Below are positions 24,668 through 33,046 of a DNA stretch of 37,023 nucleotides, piece after piece. The notes beneath the pieces are model-generated. The model was not told where the DNA came from. It searched no databases and saw nothing but the letters and a program-made list of their open reading frames with translations. Made by a program: the position numbers and the translations under genes. Within the stretch, counting starts at the first letter, position 1. Each line of letters begins with the position of its first letter. This DNA is from Fidelibacterota bacterium. Its GTDB lineage: Bacteria; Fidelibacterota; Marinisomatia; Marinisomatales; UBA1611. The stretch lies in NCBI GenBank assembly GCA_002708715.1, contig PAPB01000004.1:1-37023 (forward strand), written 5' to 3'.

Positions 24668-25864
24668 ATGAATAAAGCAAAAATAAAAATAATACATTTA
24701 ATTGGGTCATTAAATCCAGGCGGAGTACAAACTTATATTTTAAATATTTCTAATTATGATAAAGCACATCATATCGATCGAGAAGTATGTACATTATATC
24801 AAGAAAAAGGCTTATTATTTGACGAATTTATAAATAATAATGTAAAAATTTCTTTTTGCCCAATAACACCTCCTGATAAAAATTGGTGGCCTTATTTTTT
24901 TTGGAAAAAAATTAGACACATTAGTAGTTGTCTATTTTTTTTCCGATTATATCGCAAACTAAATACCTCTAATCCTGATATAATCATATCAGATGAACCC
25001 GCAAGTTTAATAACGCAATTTTTTATAACTCGAATACTAAATATTCCATTAATCTGGAATATACATGCCGAAAGAGTACTTATAAATAATAAAAACCTAT
25101 TCAAATATTTATTTAAATATTTTTTCAAAAATGTGACAATTATATCAGATTCAAAATATGTTTTATTAAAAAATCTTAAATATATGCAATCGTATTTGAA
25201 TATAGATTTAAATAAAATTCCAATAATCCATGCTACTGTTAACCTAGAAAAATTTTTATTAATAGAACCACATAATAAAATAATAAAAAATAAAAAATTA
25301 ATGGATAATATATTACAATTTGGATCTATCGGTAGATTAAACTGGGCTAAGGGCTATGAATTATTAATCAAAGCTCTTTACCAATTAAAATTAGAATTCT
25401 CAAATTTTCATTTAAAAATTGCTGGTGATGGACCACTTAGAAACTTACTAGAGGATATGATTGATAAATACTCTCTTCGGTCTAATATCTTGATATTGGG
25501 GGAAGTAAAATATGCTGAAATACCAACCTTTCTAAATTCAATTGATATTTATATACAGCCATCGGTTTCAGAAGGTTCCCCGATTACTATAAAAGAAGCA
25601 ATGGCTTCAGCTCTTCCAATCCTAGCTTCTAACGCTGGGGGGATACCAGAAATAATTCAAAATAAAAAAACTGGACTACTATTCAAAAATGAAGATATCA
25701 AACATCTTGAACAAGAACTAAAAACAATAATTAATATGAGTAGTGCTAAGCGAAAAGAAATGGGACTAGAAGCAAGAAATAAAGCAGTGAAACATTTTAA
25801 CATTGAAAAAACTACAATAAAATTAGTTGATGTATATAGGTCTGTACTAAAAAATTATTCTTAA
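24668..25864 (+). CDS. Glycosyltransferase family 4 (GT-B fold)
   Basis: A 398-residue enzyme. The N-terminal domain opens with KIIHLIGSLNPGGVQTYIL, the GG loop typical of GT4 proteins. The C-terminal domain starts near residue 218 with FGSIGRLNWAKGYELLIKAL and carries LKIAGDGPLRNLLEDM, ILILGEVKYAEIPTFL and the donor-binding EX7E-type block SEGSPITIKEAMASALPI, followed by NAGGIPEIIQNKKTGLL. It adds a sugar to a lipid-linked or surface glycan; the donor is not readable from sequence. It is transcribed alone, divergent from rlmB. The neighbour downstream is a convergent FkbM methyltransferase, 33 bases away. Together with the GT4 at 13570 it suggests glycan assembly dispersed over the chromosome. 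Confidence 0.9.
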   Translation: MNKAKIKIIHLIGSLNPGGVQTYILNISNYDKAHHIDREVCTLYQEKGLLFDEFINNNVKISFCPITPPDKNWWPYFFWKKIRHISSCLFFFRLYRKLNTSNPDIIISDEPASLITQFFITRILNIPLIWNIHAERVLINNKNLFKYLFKYFFKNVTIISDSKYVLLKNLKYMQSYLNIDLNKIPIIHATVNLEKFLLIEPHNKIIKNKKLMDNILQFGSIGRLNWAKGYELLIKALYQLKLEFSNFHLKIAGDGPLRNLLEDMIDKYSLRSNILILGEVKYAEIPTFLNSIDIYIQPSVSEGSPITIKEAMASALPILASNAGGIPEIIQNKKTGLLFKNEDIKHLEQELKTIINMSSAKRKEMGLEARNKAVKHFNIEKTTIKLVDVYRSVLKNYS

Positions 25865-25897
25865 TTAAAAAAACCAATATATCTTTTTTATATAATT

Positions 25898-26638
25898 TTA
25901 AGTTCTGGTAAATAATATATCGCACTCAATGAGCCTACCATCTTTGTGCCTCATTTTAAAAAAATTAAAAATTTTATAATTATAAGTTTTTAAAAATTTA
26001 ATTAATACATCAAGATCAGTTTGACCTAAATAATTTGGCGCGATCGATACTTCAGTAAAAATCAATGTAATTTTTTTTTGAGAAAGCATTTTCTCTGCAC
26101 CTTTGAGCACTTCAAACTCACTTCCTTGAACATCAATTTTTAAAATATGAATTTCTTTAATATTATTTTTTTGACAATAATAATCAATAGTAGTAGTCTC
26201 AACCTCTGTTTTATTTTGAATTCTCAATGGATCTCCATTCCATAATTCATTTGCATTCTTTTCAGGTTCTAATAAAGAACTTGATCCTTTACTTTTAGTT
26301 ATAAACATCATTTGTTTATTATTTCTATTGCAACCTATTGCAATATTATTTAAAAACACATTATCTGTTTTTTTAAAACGATTTTGCAAATAGATAAATG
26401 ATTCATTTATAGGCTCAAATGCATGAATTGAAGAATTTGAAAAAGATGTTTTAAATAATGCTACAGTATCTCCAACATATGCACCAATATCAAAAATTAT
26501 TGGGGATTTTATATTAAAAAATATTCTACGAAAATGATAAAATGGTTCTTTTACATTAGAAGAAATAGATGGATTTTTTTGAATTTCATATCCAAAAAGA
26601 TTAAGAATTTTTGAAATAATTTTTTTTATATCAAACAT
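25898..26638 (-). CDS. FkbM family methyltransferase
   Basis: A 246-residue protein. Motif I is PIIFDIGAYVGDTVALF (about 45-61). IHAFEPINESFIYLQ (about 71-85), VFLNNIAIG, KGSSSLLEPE and the family block ILKIDVQGSEFEVLKGAEKML (about 164-184) are all standard for FkbM. These enzymes O-methylate sugars or polyketide hydroxyls, and in environmental bacteria they are mostly found among polysaccharide genes. The N-terminal 25 residues are basic and amphipathic. It is a single gene. Upstream, 237 bases without a gene lead to the tRNA. Confidence 0.9.
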   Translation of the reverse strand: MFDIKKIISKILNLFGYEIQKNPSISSNVKEPFYHFRRIFFNIKSPIIFDIGAYVGDTVALFKTSFSNSSIHAFEPINESFIYLQNRFKKTDNVFLNNIAIGCNRNNKQMMFITKSKGSSSLLEPEKNANELWNGDPLRIQNKTEVETTTIDYYCQKNNIKEIHILKIDVQGSEFEVLKGAEKMLSQKKITLIFTEVSIAPNYLGQTDLDVLIKFLKTYNYKIFNFFKMRHKDGRLIECDILFTRT

Positions 26639-26875
26639 TATAAAACGTCAATATTAAATACTTAATTGTTAATTAAAGGAATATTCTGCAATACTATTTG
26701 ATTAAAAAATCTTCATCATAAAAATTAAAATTTTATATATACCTATAGAACATTCTACAAACTAAAAAATCTATCTACTATATAATAATATATCTATTCC
26801 AGATTTATAAATTTTAATGTACTAGGGTAAGTGGTTGAATTCACTAATCACGATAGGTAAGTTTCCCACCATTCT

Positions 26876-26948
26876 GGGCCCATAGCTCAACGGTTAGAGC
26901 AGCAGACTCATAATCTGTTGGTTCGGGGTTCGAATCCCTGTGGGCCCA
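26876..26948 (+). tRNA. tRNA with anticodon CAU, probably tRNA-Ile2 (lysidine-modified)
   Basis: The full cloverleaf folds by eye: acceptor GGGCCCA (26876-26882) with TGGGCCC (26941-26947), D arm GCTC/GAGC, anticodon arm GCAGA/TCTGT with loop CTCATAA, T arm CGGGG/CCCTG with loop TTCGAAT, discriminator A26948. CCA is not encoded. The anticodon CAU fits elongator Met, initiator Met or Ile2. The acceptor has C4-G69 and C5-G68, the pairs TilS uses to pick tRNA-Ile2 in E. coli, which favours Ile2. An initiator tRNA is unlikely, since the first pair G1-C72 is intact. No terminator follows. The gaps on both sides (26639-26875 and 26949-27038) show no gene. Confidence 0.93.
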
Positions 26949-27038
26949 CTTTTTAACATAGAATTAATCAATCTGCTAGTCTTGGTCAATATCTATTAAT
27001 TCTGTAGTTTATAGCATTAAACAATTTTTAGATTTATT

Positions 27039-28007
27039 ATGAAACTAATTCTCTTTATTATTTTTGCTACTAGCTTTCTTTTTCCGATCCAAGGAATTAT
27101 AGTTTTTAACGATCAAACAATAATAGAAGGTGATATTACTACTGTAACTAATAATTCTGTTCTAATAACTCCAGAAGGGCTCACTTTTCCAGAAGAAATT
27201 CTTATTCAAAATATTGATTCACTTAAAACGAGTAATAGTATGATTCCCATTGCAGGCGGAAAAGTTCTTATGCTATATAATGATGGGAAATTTAGTGATG
27301 TAAATAGTTCAACAATGAGTAATCAAAGCATTAATAATCAAATCCAATATGATGAAGTAGAATATGTAATTGTTCCAAACTGGAGCTTGAATTTGTATAC
27401 TGGATATCCAATATATAAACCTGAATCATTTAAAGAATTTGATGAAAGTAATATTATATATGGATTATCAATTGGCAGTCCCTATGGATTTTTTGCTGGT
27501 GATTTTTTCATGAATTTTATTGCTGAATTTGCTTATTATAGATTCCAGCAAAGTAATAATCTTCAAGGTCAAGACTTTGGAGGGCCAGCATTTCAAATTG
27601 GTGTAAGCCCAGGATTTTTTATAGGGAATACAAGTTTTAGTATTACAGCATGCACAGGTTTTTATGAAGATGACGCTGATAGTTTAACTGCTGGTTTTAT
27701 AAGTGGTGGAAGTATTGACTTTCCGATAGGAGAAATAATTATCAAAAATTTTGGAGCAACTGAACTATTTAAACCAATCAATCTAATAATTGGTCAATTT
27801 TTAGATTTTAAAATTTTAGACGGTTTTAAAATCAGAGATATAGAAGATCAATTAAATGCTTTTGAAATGCGATTAACAGGACGAGCTAATCTTATTCAAA
27901 AAGCTAAAGGTTCCACAGGATGGTTAGGGATGGGTGTATCTTTTGGATATGAATTTGATTACGGCGGACATCCCAAATTGCCTGACTGGTTTGGTTGGCC
28001 TTTTTAA
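27039..28007 (+). CDS. Exported protein, predicted outer-membrane beta-barrel
   Basis: A 322-residue protein with a signal peptide (MKLILFIIFATSFLFPIQG). A soluble beta-rich part of about 85 residues follows (GIIVFNDQTIIEGDITTVTN), resembling small domains that precede FCB outer-membrane barrels. From about residue 115 to the end, strands alternate with Gly and aromatic residues (WSLNLYTGYPIY, FQIGVSPGFFIG, GMGVSFGYEFDYGG). The C-terminus ends in Phe, as is common for proteins inserted by the BAM complex. I recognise no family. It is the first gene of a six-gene + operon and follows the tRNA by 90 bases. Confidence 0.65.
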   Translation: MKLILFIIFATSFLFPIQGIIVFNDQTIIEGDITTVTNNSVLITPEGLTFPEEILIQNIDSLKTSNSMIPIAGGKVLMLYNDGKFSDVNSSTMSNQSINNQIQYDEVEYVIVPNWSLNLYTGYPIYKPESFKEFDESNIIYGLSIGSPYGFFAGDFFMNFIAEFAYYRFQQSNNLQGQDFGGPAFQIGVSPGFFIGNTSFSITACTGFYEDDADSLTAGFISGGSIDFPIGEIIIKNFGATELFKPINLIIGQFLDFKILDGFKIRDIEDQLNAFEMRLTGRANLIQKAKGSTGWLGMGVSFGYEFDYGGHPKLPDWFGWPF

Positions 28008-28027
28008 TATCAAAAAATACATAACCT

Positions 28028-28942
28028 TTGAAAAATTATTTATTAATATTTTTAACTAACATAAGTCTTAGCCAAAACTTATATCAAGGTGAGGTCTCTT
28101 TTGATTACAATGGTACTGTTGATGGAAATTTTTCATCAATTGTAAATGACTCATTAATAACAGGAGTCACTATTAATCAAATTATAGGAGATACTTCATT
28201 TTTATTTCTAGCATCAATGACCCAACAAGATGAAAACAATTTCGATTTATTTCTAGCTGTATTAAGAGATACCGTTTTTCCTGTACAGCCAAGATATTGG
28301 GATATACCAGGAGAAGGAGATGAAAGTAATCCGCTTAGTTTAGAAAGCATATTGATATTTATGCCAGAATTAGATTCATCTTTTGTTACTGAACTTTTCA
28401 CAATCTTCACGGATACAACCCAAGAACTAGACTCTTCAGAAATATTAGAGGATTTATTTACATCTTTTTCCGAAAATTTATATCTTGGTCTTGATGGTGA
28501 TTTTGAAATTACAAACGTAACTGATTCTTCATTAAGTGGCACGTTCAACACTGTAATGCTTAAACCTGCTTTCCATTTTCCTCCACATACTGTAAGCATT
28601 AATAACGGTAATTTTATATTTAACAATGTAGAGACTCCAATACTAAATATCAAAAAACCTAATATAATGCAACCAACATACTTTACATTATACCATGCAT
28701 ATCCAAACCCATTTAACCCTAGGACAACTATTCAATTCATTTCTCAAAATAAATTAAAAGTTTTCTCTGCATCTATTTATAATGCAGAAGGAAAACAAGT
28801 CAAAACTCTCTTCCAAGGACCATTAGAGCCTGGTTTACATACTCTTCAATGGGAGCCACAAAATATTGCTAATGGAATCTACTTTTTAACGCTGCAAACA
28901 AATTCATCAATTCAATCTAAAAAATTACTCTATTTAAAATAA
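28028..28942 (+). CDS. Secreted protein with type IX secretion / FlgD-like C-terminal sorting domain
   Basis: A 304-residue protein, TTG start at 28028 giving a weak signal peptide (MKNYLLIFLTNISLSQ). Residues about 17-210 form a beta-rich acidic domain with no family I can name. The last 85 residues (about 219-304) are a classic sorting tail: YHAYPNPFNPRTTIQF, a middle strand with SIYNAEGKQVKTLF, GLHTLQWEP and NGIYFLTLQ. Such tails direct FCB proteins through type IX secretion to the cell surface or medium. The T9SS machinery is not in this window. It is 20 bases after the upstream gene; its stop overlaps the next start by one base. Confidence 0.8.
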   Translation: MKNYLLIFLTNISLSQNLYQGEVSFDYNGTVDGNFSSIVNDSLITGVTINQIIGDTSFLFLASMTQQDENNFDLFLAVLRDTVFPVQPRYWDIPGEGDESNPLSLESILIFMPELDSSFVTELFTIFTDTTQELDSSEILEDLFTSFSENLYLGLDGDFEITNVTDSSLSGTFNTVMLKPAFHFPPHTVSINNGNFIFNNVETPILNIKKPNIMQPTYFTLYHAYPNPFNPRTTIQFISQNKLKVFSASIYNAEGKQVKTLFQGPLEPGLHTLQWEPQNIANGIYFLTLQTNSSIQSKKLLYLK

Positions 28943-29256
28943 TGTCTGATATAATAATTCACTATGAAATTCTAAATGATCTGCTACTTATTCAATGGAA
29001 GAATAAAACTGAAAATGCTCTTCCATTAAAACCTATGAGAGACAATTGTCCATGCGCACATTGTTCTGGCGAGACTGATGTTTTTGGGAACGTCTATAAA
29101 GGACCACCACAAAAAATGGAAAAATCAAGTTACCAAATAACAGGAATCCAACCAATCGGTCATTACGCAATTAGACCATTTTGGAAAGATGGACATAAAG
29201 ATGGAATATATTCCTTTGAATTTTTAAAAAAACTTTGCGAAACATTTGATAAATAA
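28942..29256 (+). CDS. DUF971 / gamma-butyrobetaine hydroxylase N-terminal-like protein
   Basis: A 104-residue stand-alone domain. DNCPCAHC (about 34-41) is the family's cysteine block. KPMRDNCPCAHC, QPIGHYAIRPFWKDGHKDG and YSFEFLKKL are the other typical segments. In eukaryotes the domain is the N-terminus of gamma-butyrobetaine hydroxylase; in bacteria it is found alone and near Fe-S cluster genes, with unclear function. It has no signal peptide and is cytosolic, an odd member in an operon of exported proteins. It overlaps both neighbours by one base, so it is translated with them. The assignment is confident; the role is not. Confidence 0.88.
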   Translation: MSDIIIHYEILNDLLLIQWKNKTENALPLKPMRDNCPCAHCSGETDVFGNVYKGPPQKMEKSSYQITGIQPIGHYAIRPFWKDGHKDGIYSFEFLKKLCETFDK

Positions 29257-30212
29257 TGTATAAAAATATTTTTAAAACTCTAATTATTTTCCTGTCATTA
29301 ATCTGTGCAAAATCCATACCAATCCAAGAAATAAAACTCAAGGGTTTAATTACAAATCCTAAACAAGAAATTTCAGGGATGGACTGGTATAAAGACAATC
29401 TCTTTTTTCTTCCTGAAAACTTAGGCGGGCATCTTTTTAGACTAACAAAAAAAGAAATTCAAGAAGCTATAAATATAAAACATTCAAAAACACTCTTACC
29501 AATAAAAACCAAACTAATCACACCAGATTATTCAAAAACAATTCCAGGATTTGACGGCTTTGAAGCTATTGCATTTAATAAAAATAAAGTTTACTTAACT
29601 ATTGAAGCAGAAAATAATGATACCATGGAAGGATATATTGTTTGGGGCACTATTAATCCAAAATCATATGAAATTAATATAAAATCCAAAAATATAAAAA
29701 AAATACAAACGCCAATCCAAATTGACAACTTGAGTTTTGAAAGTATCATTATTAATGATAATAACGCACTAATTTTGTATGAAAGTAATGGAATAAACCT
29801 ACGAAAAAACCCTTTTCAAATTCTTATAGGACTAAATGATTTCGTTTCAAAAAAGATCAAAGCACCTAATATTGAATATAGAATCACAGATGGAACAAAA
29901 CTTAAAAACAATCAATTTTGGGCAATTAATTATTATTGGCCTGGAGATAAAAATAAATTAAACCCTGGTATAGATAACTTACTTTTAAATAATTCAAAAA
30001 AATTCAATAATGATCAAACAGTGGAAAGATTAATTGAATTTATAATCAAAGATGATAAATTAATGCTGACAAATAAAAAACCTATTAATCTTATTTTAGA
30101 AGATGGAAAATCAAGAAATTGGGAAGGAATTGTTCGATACGGAGAATCTGGCTTTCTGATTGCGACAGATAAACACCCTAGAATGATTCTAGCATATGTT
30201 AATATTGATTAA
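29256..30212 (+). CDS. Exported beta-propeller protein, phytase-like esterase superfamily
   Basis: A 318-residue protein with a signal peptide (MYKNIFKTLIIFLSLICAKS). The body looks like a beta-propeller: repeated four-strand units, with conserved landmarks ISGMDWYKDNLFFLPE, GFDGFEAIAF, VYLTIEAEN, RITDGTKLKNNQFWAINYYW and NWEGIVRYGESGFLIATDKH. The order of GFEAIAF, then TIEAEN, then NWEGI is that of proteins annotated as esterase-like activity of phytase. I see no catalytic serine motif. Activity on phosphate esters is therefore only a hint, though it fits the neighbours (phosphodiesterase and nuclease). It starts inside the previous stop (TAATG) and abuts the next start. Confidence 0.6.
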   Translation: MYKNIFKTLIIFLSLICAKSIPIQEIKLKGLITNPKQEISGMDWYKDNLFFLPENLGGHLFRLTKKEIQEAINIKHSKTLLPIKTKLITPDYSKTIPGFDGFEAIAFNKNKVYLTIEAENNDTMEGYIVWGTINPKSYEINIKSKNIKKIQTPIQIDNLSFESIIINDNNALILYESNGINLRKNPFQILIGLNDFVSKKIKAPNIEYRITDGTKLKNNQFWAINYYWPGDKNKLNPGIDNLLLNNSKKFNNDQTVERLIEFIIKDDKLMLTNKKPINLILEDGKSRNWEGIVRYGESGFLIATDKHPRMILAYVNID

Positions 30213-31442
30213 GTGAAGAAAATTTATAAACTATTTTTTACAAGTCTTTTCTTTTTCATTACATGTAATAATATAAAAACTGATCCTCATGTATTACTAA
30301 TATCATTTGATGGGTTTCGGTCTGAATATCTTGATTGGTATCCTACTCCACACATGGATAAATTCATAACAAAAGGAGTAAAATCTGAAGGACTTATTCC
30401 AGTATTTGTATCAAAAACATTTCCTAATCATTATAGCCTAGCGACTGGACTTTATGTAGAAAATCACGGACTAATTGGGAATCAATTTTATGATCATATT
30501 TTTGACGAACAATATTCATTAAAAGATAGAGAAAAAGTTGAAGACCCAAAATTTTATGAAGGAGAACCAATTTGGGTGACAGCTGAAAAGCAAGGCATAA
30601 AAACAGCATCTTATTTTTGGGTTGGTACTGAAGCTCCAATTAAAAATACTTATCCTAGAAAATGGAAAAAATATGAACATAATTTTCCTTTTGAATCTAG
30701 AATAGACTCAGTTGTTTCTTGGTTTTCTATGCCGAAAAACAAACGCCCACAACTTTGTATGCTATATTTCCATGAACCTGATGCAACTGGACACGATGCA
30801 GGTCCACGAAGTAAAGAAACTGCTCTTATGGTAAGTAAAATGGATTCACTTTTTGGTGTTTTAATCAAAAAACTTGCATCTACACCTGTTGCATCCAATC
30901 TAAATATTATCGCAGTCTCTGATCACGGTATGGCTGAAATAAGTTCCAAAAGAACAATTAAACTTGATGATTATACCGATTTAAGTAATATAAAACAGGA
31001 AGGTGATGGACCTTATGCATTACTTTATGGTGATAATAAATTTGATTTAAAACAATCAGTGCAGGATCTAAATAAGGTTGAACATATAAAAGCATATCTT
31101 AAAAAAGATATTCCTGACAGATTCCATTTTAAAAATCATTATCGCATTAAAGATGTTTTAGTATTGGCAGAAGAGGGGTGGTATATACAAAATCAGGCTA
31201 TCAGCAGTAAATCTAAAGCTGGACAATATATACCAAAAGGTGGTACGCACGGTTATGATAACACCTTAAAAAGTATGCAGGCCTTATTCATTGCTAGAGG
31301 CCCTGCATTTTTACCAAATATAAAAGTTCCACCGTTTGAGAATATCAATATTTATCCACTAATATGTGAAATATTAAATATTACTCCACATCCTAATATT
31401 GATGGGAAACTAAAGAATATTAAACATATTTTAAGGCAATGA
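30213..31442 (+). CDS. Exported nucleotide pyrophosphatase/phosphodiesterase (NPP, alkaline phosphatase superfamily)
   Basis: A 409-residue enzyme, GTG start directly abutting the previous stop. The N-terminal signal ends in a Cys (FFFITC, residue 18) that may be a non-standard lipobox. The full two-metal NPP site is present: Asp33 (SFDGFRSEY), nucleophile Thr69 (KTFPNHYSLATG), Asp190 and His194 (EPDATGHDAG), Asp237-His238 (SDHGM), and His346 (THGYDN). NPPs cleave phosphodiester and pyrophosphate bonds of nucleotides, giving 5'-nucleotides. The threonine nucleophile separates it from alkaline phosphatases (Ser) and sulfatases. It overlaps the S1/P1 nuclease start by four bases (ATGA), so the two are tightly coupled. 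Confidence 0.92.
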   Translation: MKKIYKLFFTSLFFFITCNNIKTDPHVLLISFDGFRSEYLDWYPTPHMDKFITKGVKSEGLIPVFVSKTFPNHYSLATGLYVENHGLIGNQFYDHIFDEQYSLKDREKVEDPKFYEGEPIWVTAEKQGIKTASYFWVGTEAPIKNTYPRKWKKYEHNFPFESRIDSVVSWFSMPKNKRPQLCMLYFHEPDATGHDAGPRSKETALMVSKMDSLFGVLIKKLASTPVASNLNIIAVSDHGMAEISSKRTIKLDDYTDLSNIKQEGDGPYALLYGDNKFDLKQSVQDLNKVEHIKAYLKKDIPDRFHFKNHYRIKDVLVLAEEGWYIQNQAISSKSKAGQYIPKGGTHGYDNTLKSMQALFIARGPAFLPNIKVPPFENINIYPLICEILNITPHPNIDGKLKNIKHILRQ

Positions 31443-32200
31443 AACTCATCTTTAAAATACTAATTAGTATTCTAATACTTTCACAAACTGTATTCGGTTG
31501 GGGTAAAACAGGTCACCGCATCGTAGGAAAAGTTGCAGAAACTTATTTAACAAAAAATGCAAAGGCACAAATTAAAAAACTTATGGGCCATCATGATCTT
31601 TCTAGAATGAGTAACTGGGCAGATGAAATAAAATCAGATCCTGCATGGAAAAAAGCAGGTGACTGGCACTGGTGTACCATCCCTGATGGGGAAGAATATG
31701 AAGCTAAAAAACACTCTGGAAAAGCAGTTGAAAAAATAAATGAATTTATTTCTTTACTTAAAAATAAAAATGTTGAAAAAGAAGAAAAACAAATAGCTTT
31801 AAAATTCCTTGTTCATCTTATAGGAGATCTACATCAACCTTTACATGTAGGTAACGGTACAGATAGAGGAGGAAATAGTGTAAAAATAAAATGGTTTAAT
31901 GAATCAACAAACCTACACAGTATTTGGGATTCTAAACTAATTGATTTTCAAAAATTGAGTTACTCTGAATATGCAGATTATCTTTTACTTAATGAAGACC
32001 GTGGAAAAATTAGAAAATGGCAGGGTGATAATATATTAGTGTATATTAATGAATCAAGAGACCTTCGCACTCAATGCTATAATTATTCAGGAGAAAATCT
32101 AAAATGGGATTATTTTTATGAACATAAGAATCTTTTAGAAAAAAGACTATTGCAAGGTGGTGTTCGCCTTTCTGGTGAACTAAATCGCATATTTAAATAA
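31439..32200 (+). CDS. Secreted S1/P1-type zinc nuclease
   Basis: A 253-residue protein. The signal peptide should be cut after Gly20, leaving Trp21 as the new N-terminus, as in P1 nuclease where the first Trp binds zinc. All nine trinuclear-zinc ligands can be placed: Trp21, His26, Asp62, His77, His126, Asp130, His136, His160 and Asp164. The key blocks are WGKTGH, WHW, HLIGDLHQPLH and HSIWD. The spacings of the last five equal those of P1 nuclease. The enzyme cuts single-stranded DNA and RNA to 5'-nucleotides and can remove 3'-phosphates. It is the last gene of the operon, and the NPP two genes' worth upstream could take its products further. The next gene is convergent, two bases away. Confidence 0.94.
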   Translation: MKLIFKILISILILSQTVFGWGKTGHRIVGKVAETYLTKNAKAQIKKLMGHHDLSRMSNWADEIKSDPAWKKAGDWHWCTIPDGEEYEAKKHSGKAVEKINEFISLLKNKNVEKEEKQIALKFLVHLIGDLHQPLHVGNGTDRGGNSVKIKWFNESTNLHSIWDSKLIDFQKLSYSEYADYLLLNEDRGKIRKWQGDNILVYINESRDLRTQCYNYSGENLKWDYFYEHKNLLEKRLLQGGVRLSGELNRIFK

Positions 32201-32202
32201 AA

Positions 32203-32952
32203 TTATTTTTTTGAACTACCTTGAGCCGCAACCTCTGCTGCTTTTTTCTTTATTTCATCTTGATCGCCCAAATAATAACTATTTATAGGATTTAATTTAT
32301 CATCTAACTCATAAACCAGAGGAATTCCTGTTGGAATATTTAATCCCAAGATTTCTTCATCCGATATTTTATCAAGATATTTTATTAATGCTCTTAATGA
32401 ATTACCATGGGCTACAATAAGCACTTTTTTACCAGATTTTATATCAGGTTTAATAGCATCATGCCAATAAGGTAAAAATCGATCTACAGTATCCCTAAGA
32501 CATTCAGCAATCGGCAATTGAGATGGATCTATATGTGCATATCTTTCGTCAAATCTTGGATGACGTTTATCATCATAGTCTAATCCTGGTGGTGGCGTAG
32601 TATAACTCCTACGCCAAATATGTACTTGATCATCACCATATTTTTTAGCTGTATCAGCTTTATTTAACCCTTGTAAAGCTCCATAATGTCTTTCATTTAA
32701 CTGCCAACTATAGTTTATCGGTACAGATACCTGCCCCATCTCTTCAAGACAAATTTCCATGGTGTGATTAGCTCGTTTTAAAAGAGATGTATGGATAATA
32801 TTAAAAATGAATTTTTCATCTTTTAATAGCTTCCCCGCATCTTTTGCTTCTGCCTTACCTTGTTCTGTTAAGGGTACGTCTGTCCATCCTGTAAATTTAT
32901 TTTCCAAGTTCCAAGTACTTTGACCATGCCTAAGTAATACAAGTTTATTCAT
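32203..32952 (-). CDS. gpmA: 2,3-bisphosphoglycerate-dependent phosphoglycerate mutase
   Basis: I choose ATG 32952 as the start: it gives 249 residues, the normal GpmA length, beginning [15 protein letters not shown]; the frame is open 14 codons further upstream. His9 in LLRHG is the phosphohistidine. [40 protein letters not shown] and [15 protein letters not shown] are all diagnostic of the dPGM type. It converts 3-phosphoglycerate to 2-phosphoglycerate in glycolysis and gluconeogenesis. It is a single gene, divergent from the YedK-type gene across about 95 bases. Nothing unusual. Confidence 0.97.
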   Translation of the reverse strand: MNKLVLLRHGQSTWNLENKFTGWTDVPLTEQGKAEAKDAGKLLKDEKFIFNIIHTSLLKRANHTMEICLEEMGQVSVPINYSWQLNERHYGALQGLNKADTAKKYGDDQVHIWRRSYTTPPPGLDYDDKRHPRFDERYAHIDPSQLPIAECLRDTVDRFLPYWHDAIKPDIKSGKKVLIVAHGNSLRALIKYLDKISDEEILGLNIPTGIPLVYELDDKLNPINSYYLGDQDEIKKKAAEVAAQGSSKK

Positions 32953-33046
32953 AATGATGATTATATATTTTAATTGTTGGATTTTATCTATCAAAGTTCC
33001 CCATCTTCTGCCTATGTCAAAAGATATTTTTCTTTAAAATAAATTT

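Noticed and set aside
26830-26875. Second tRNA or attachment site next to the tRNA
   Set aside because: The segment before the tRNA does not fold into a cloverleaf, and no duplicated tRNA 3' end or integrase is present.
28177-28653. 158-codon open frame on the - strand
   Set aside because: It mirrors the secreted sorting-tail protein on the + strand, whose C-terminal domain is unmistakable; the reverse frame has no motif.
32953-32994. Upstream extension of gpmA by 14 codons
   Set aside because: The extension has an Ile-run unlike any GpmA N-terminus, and the internal ATG at 32952 gives the exact family length and start.
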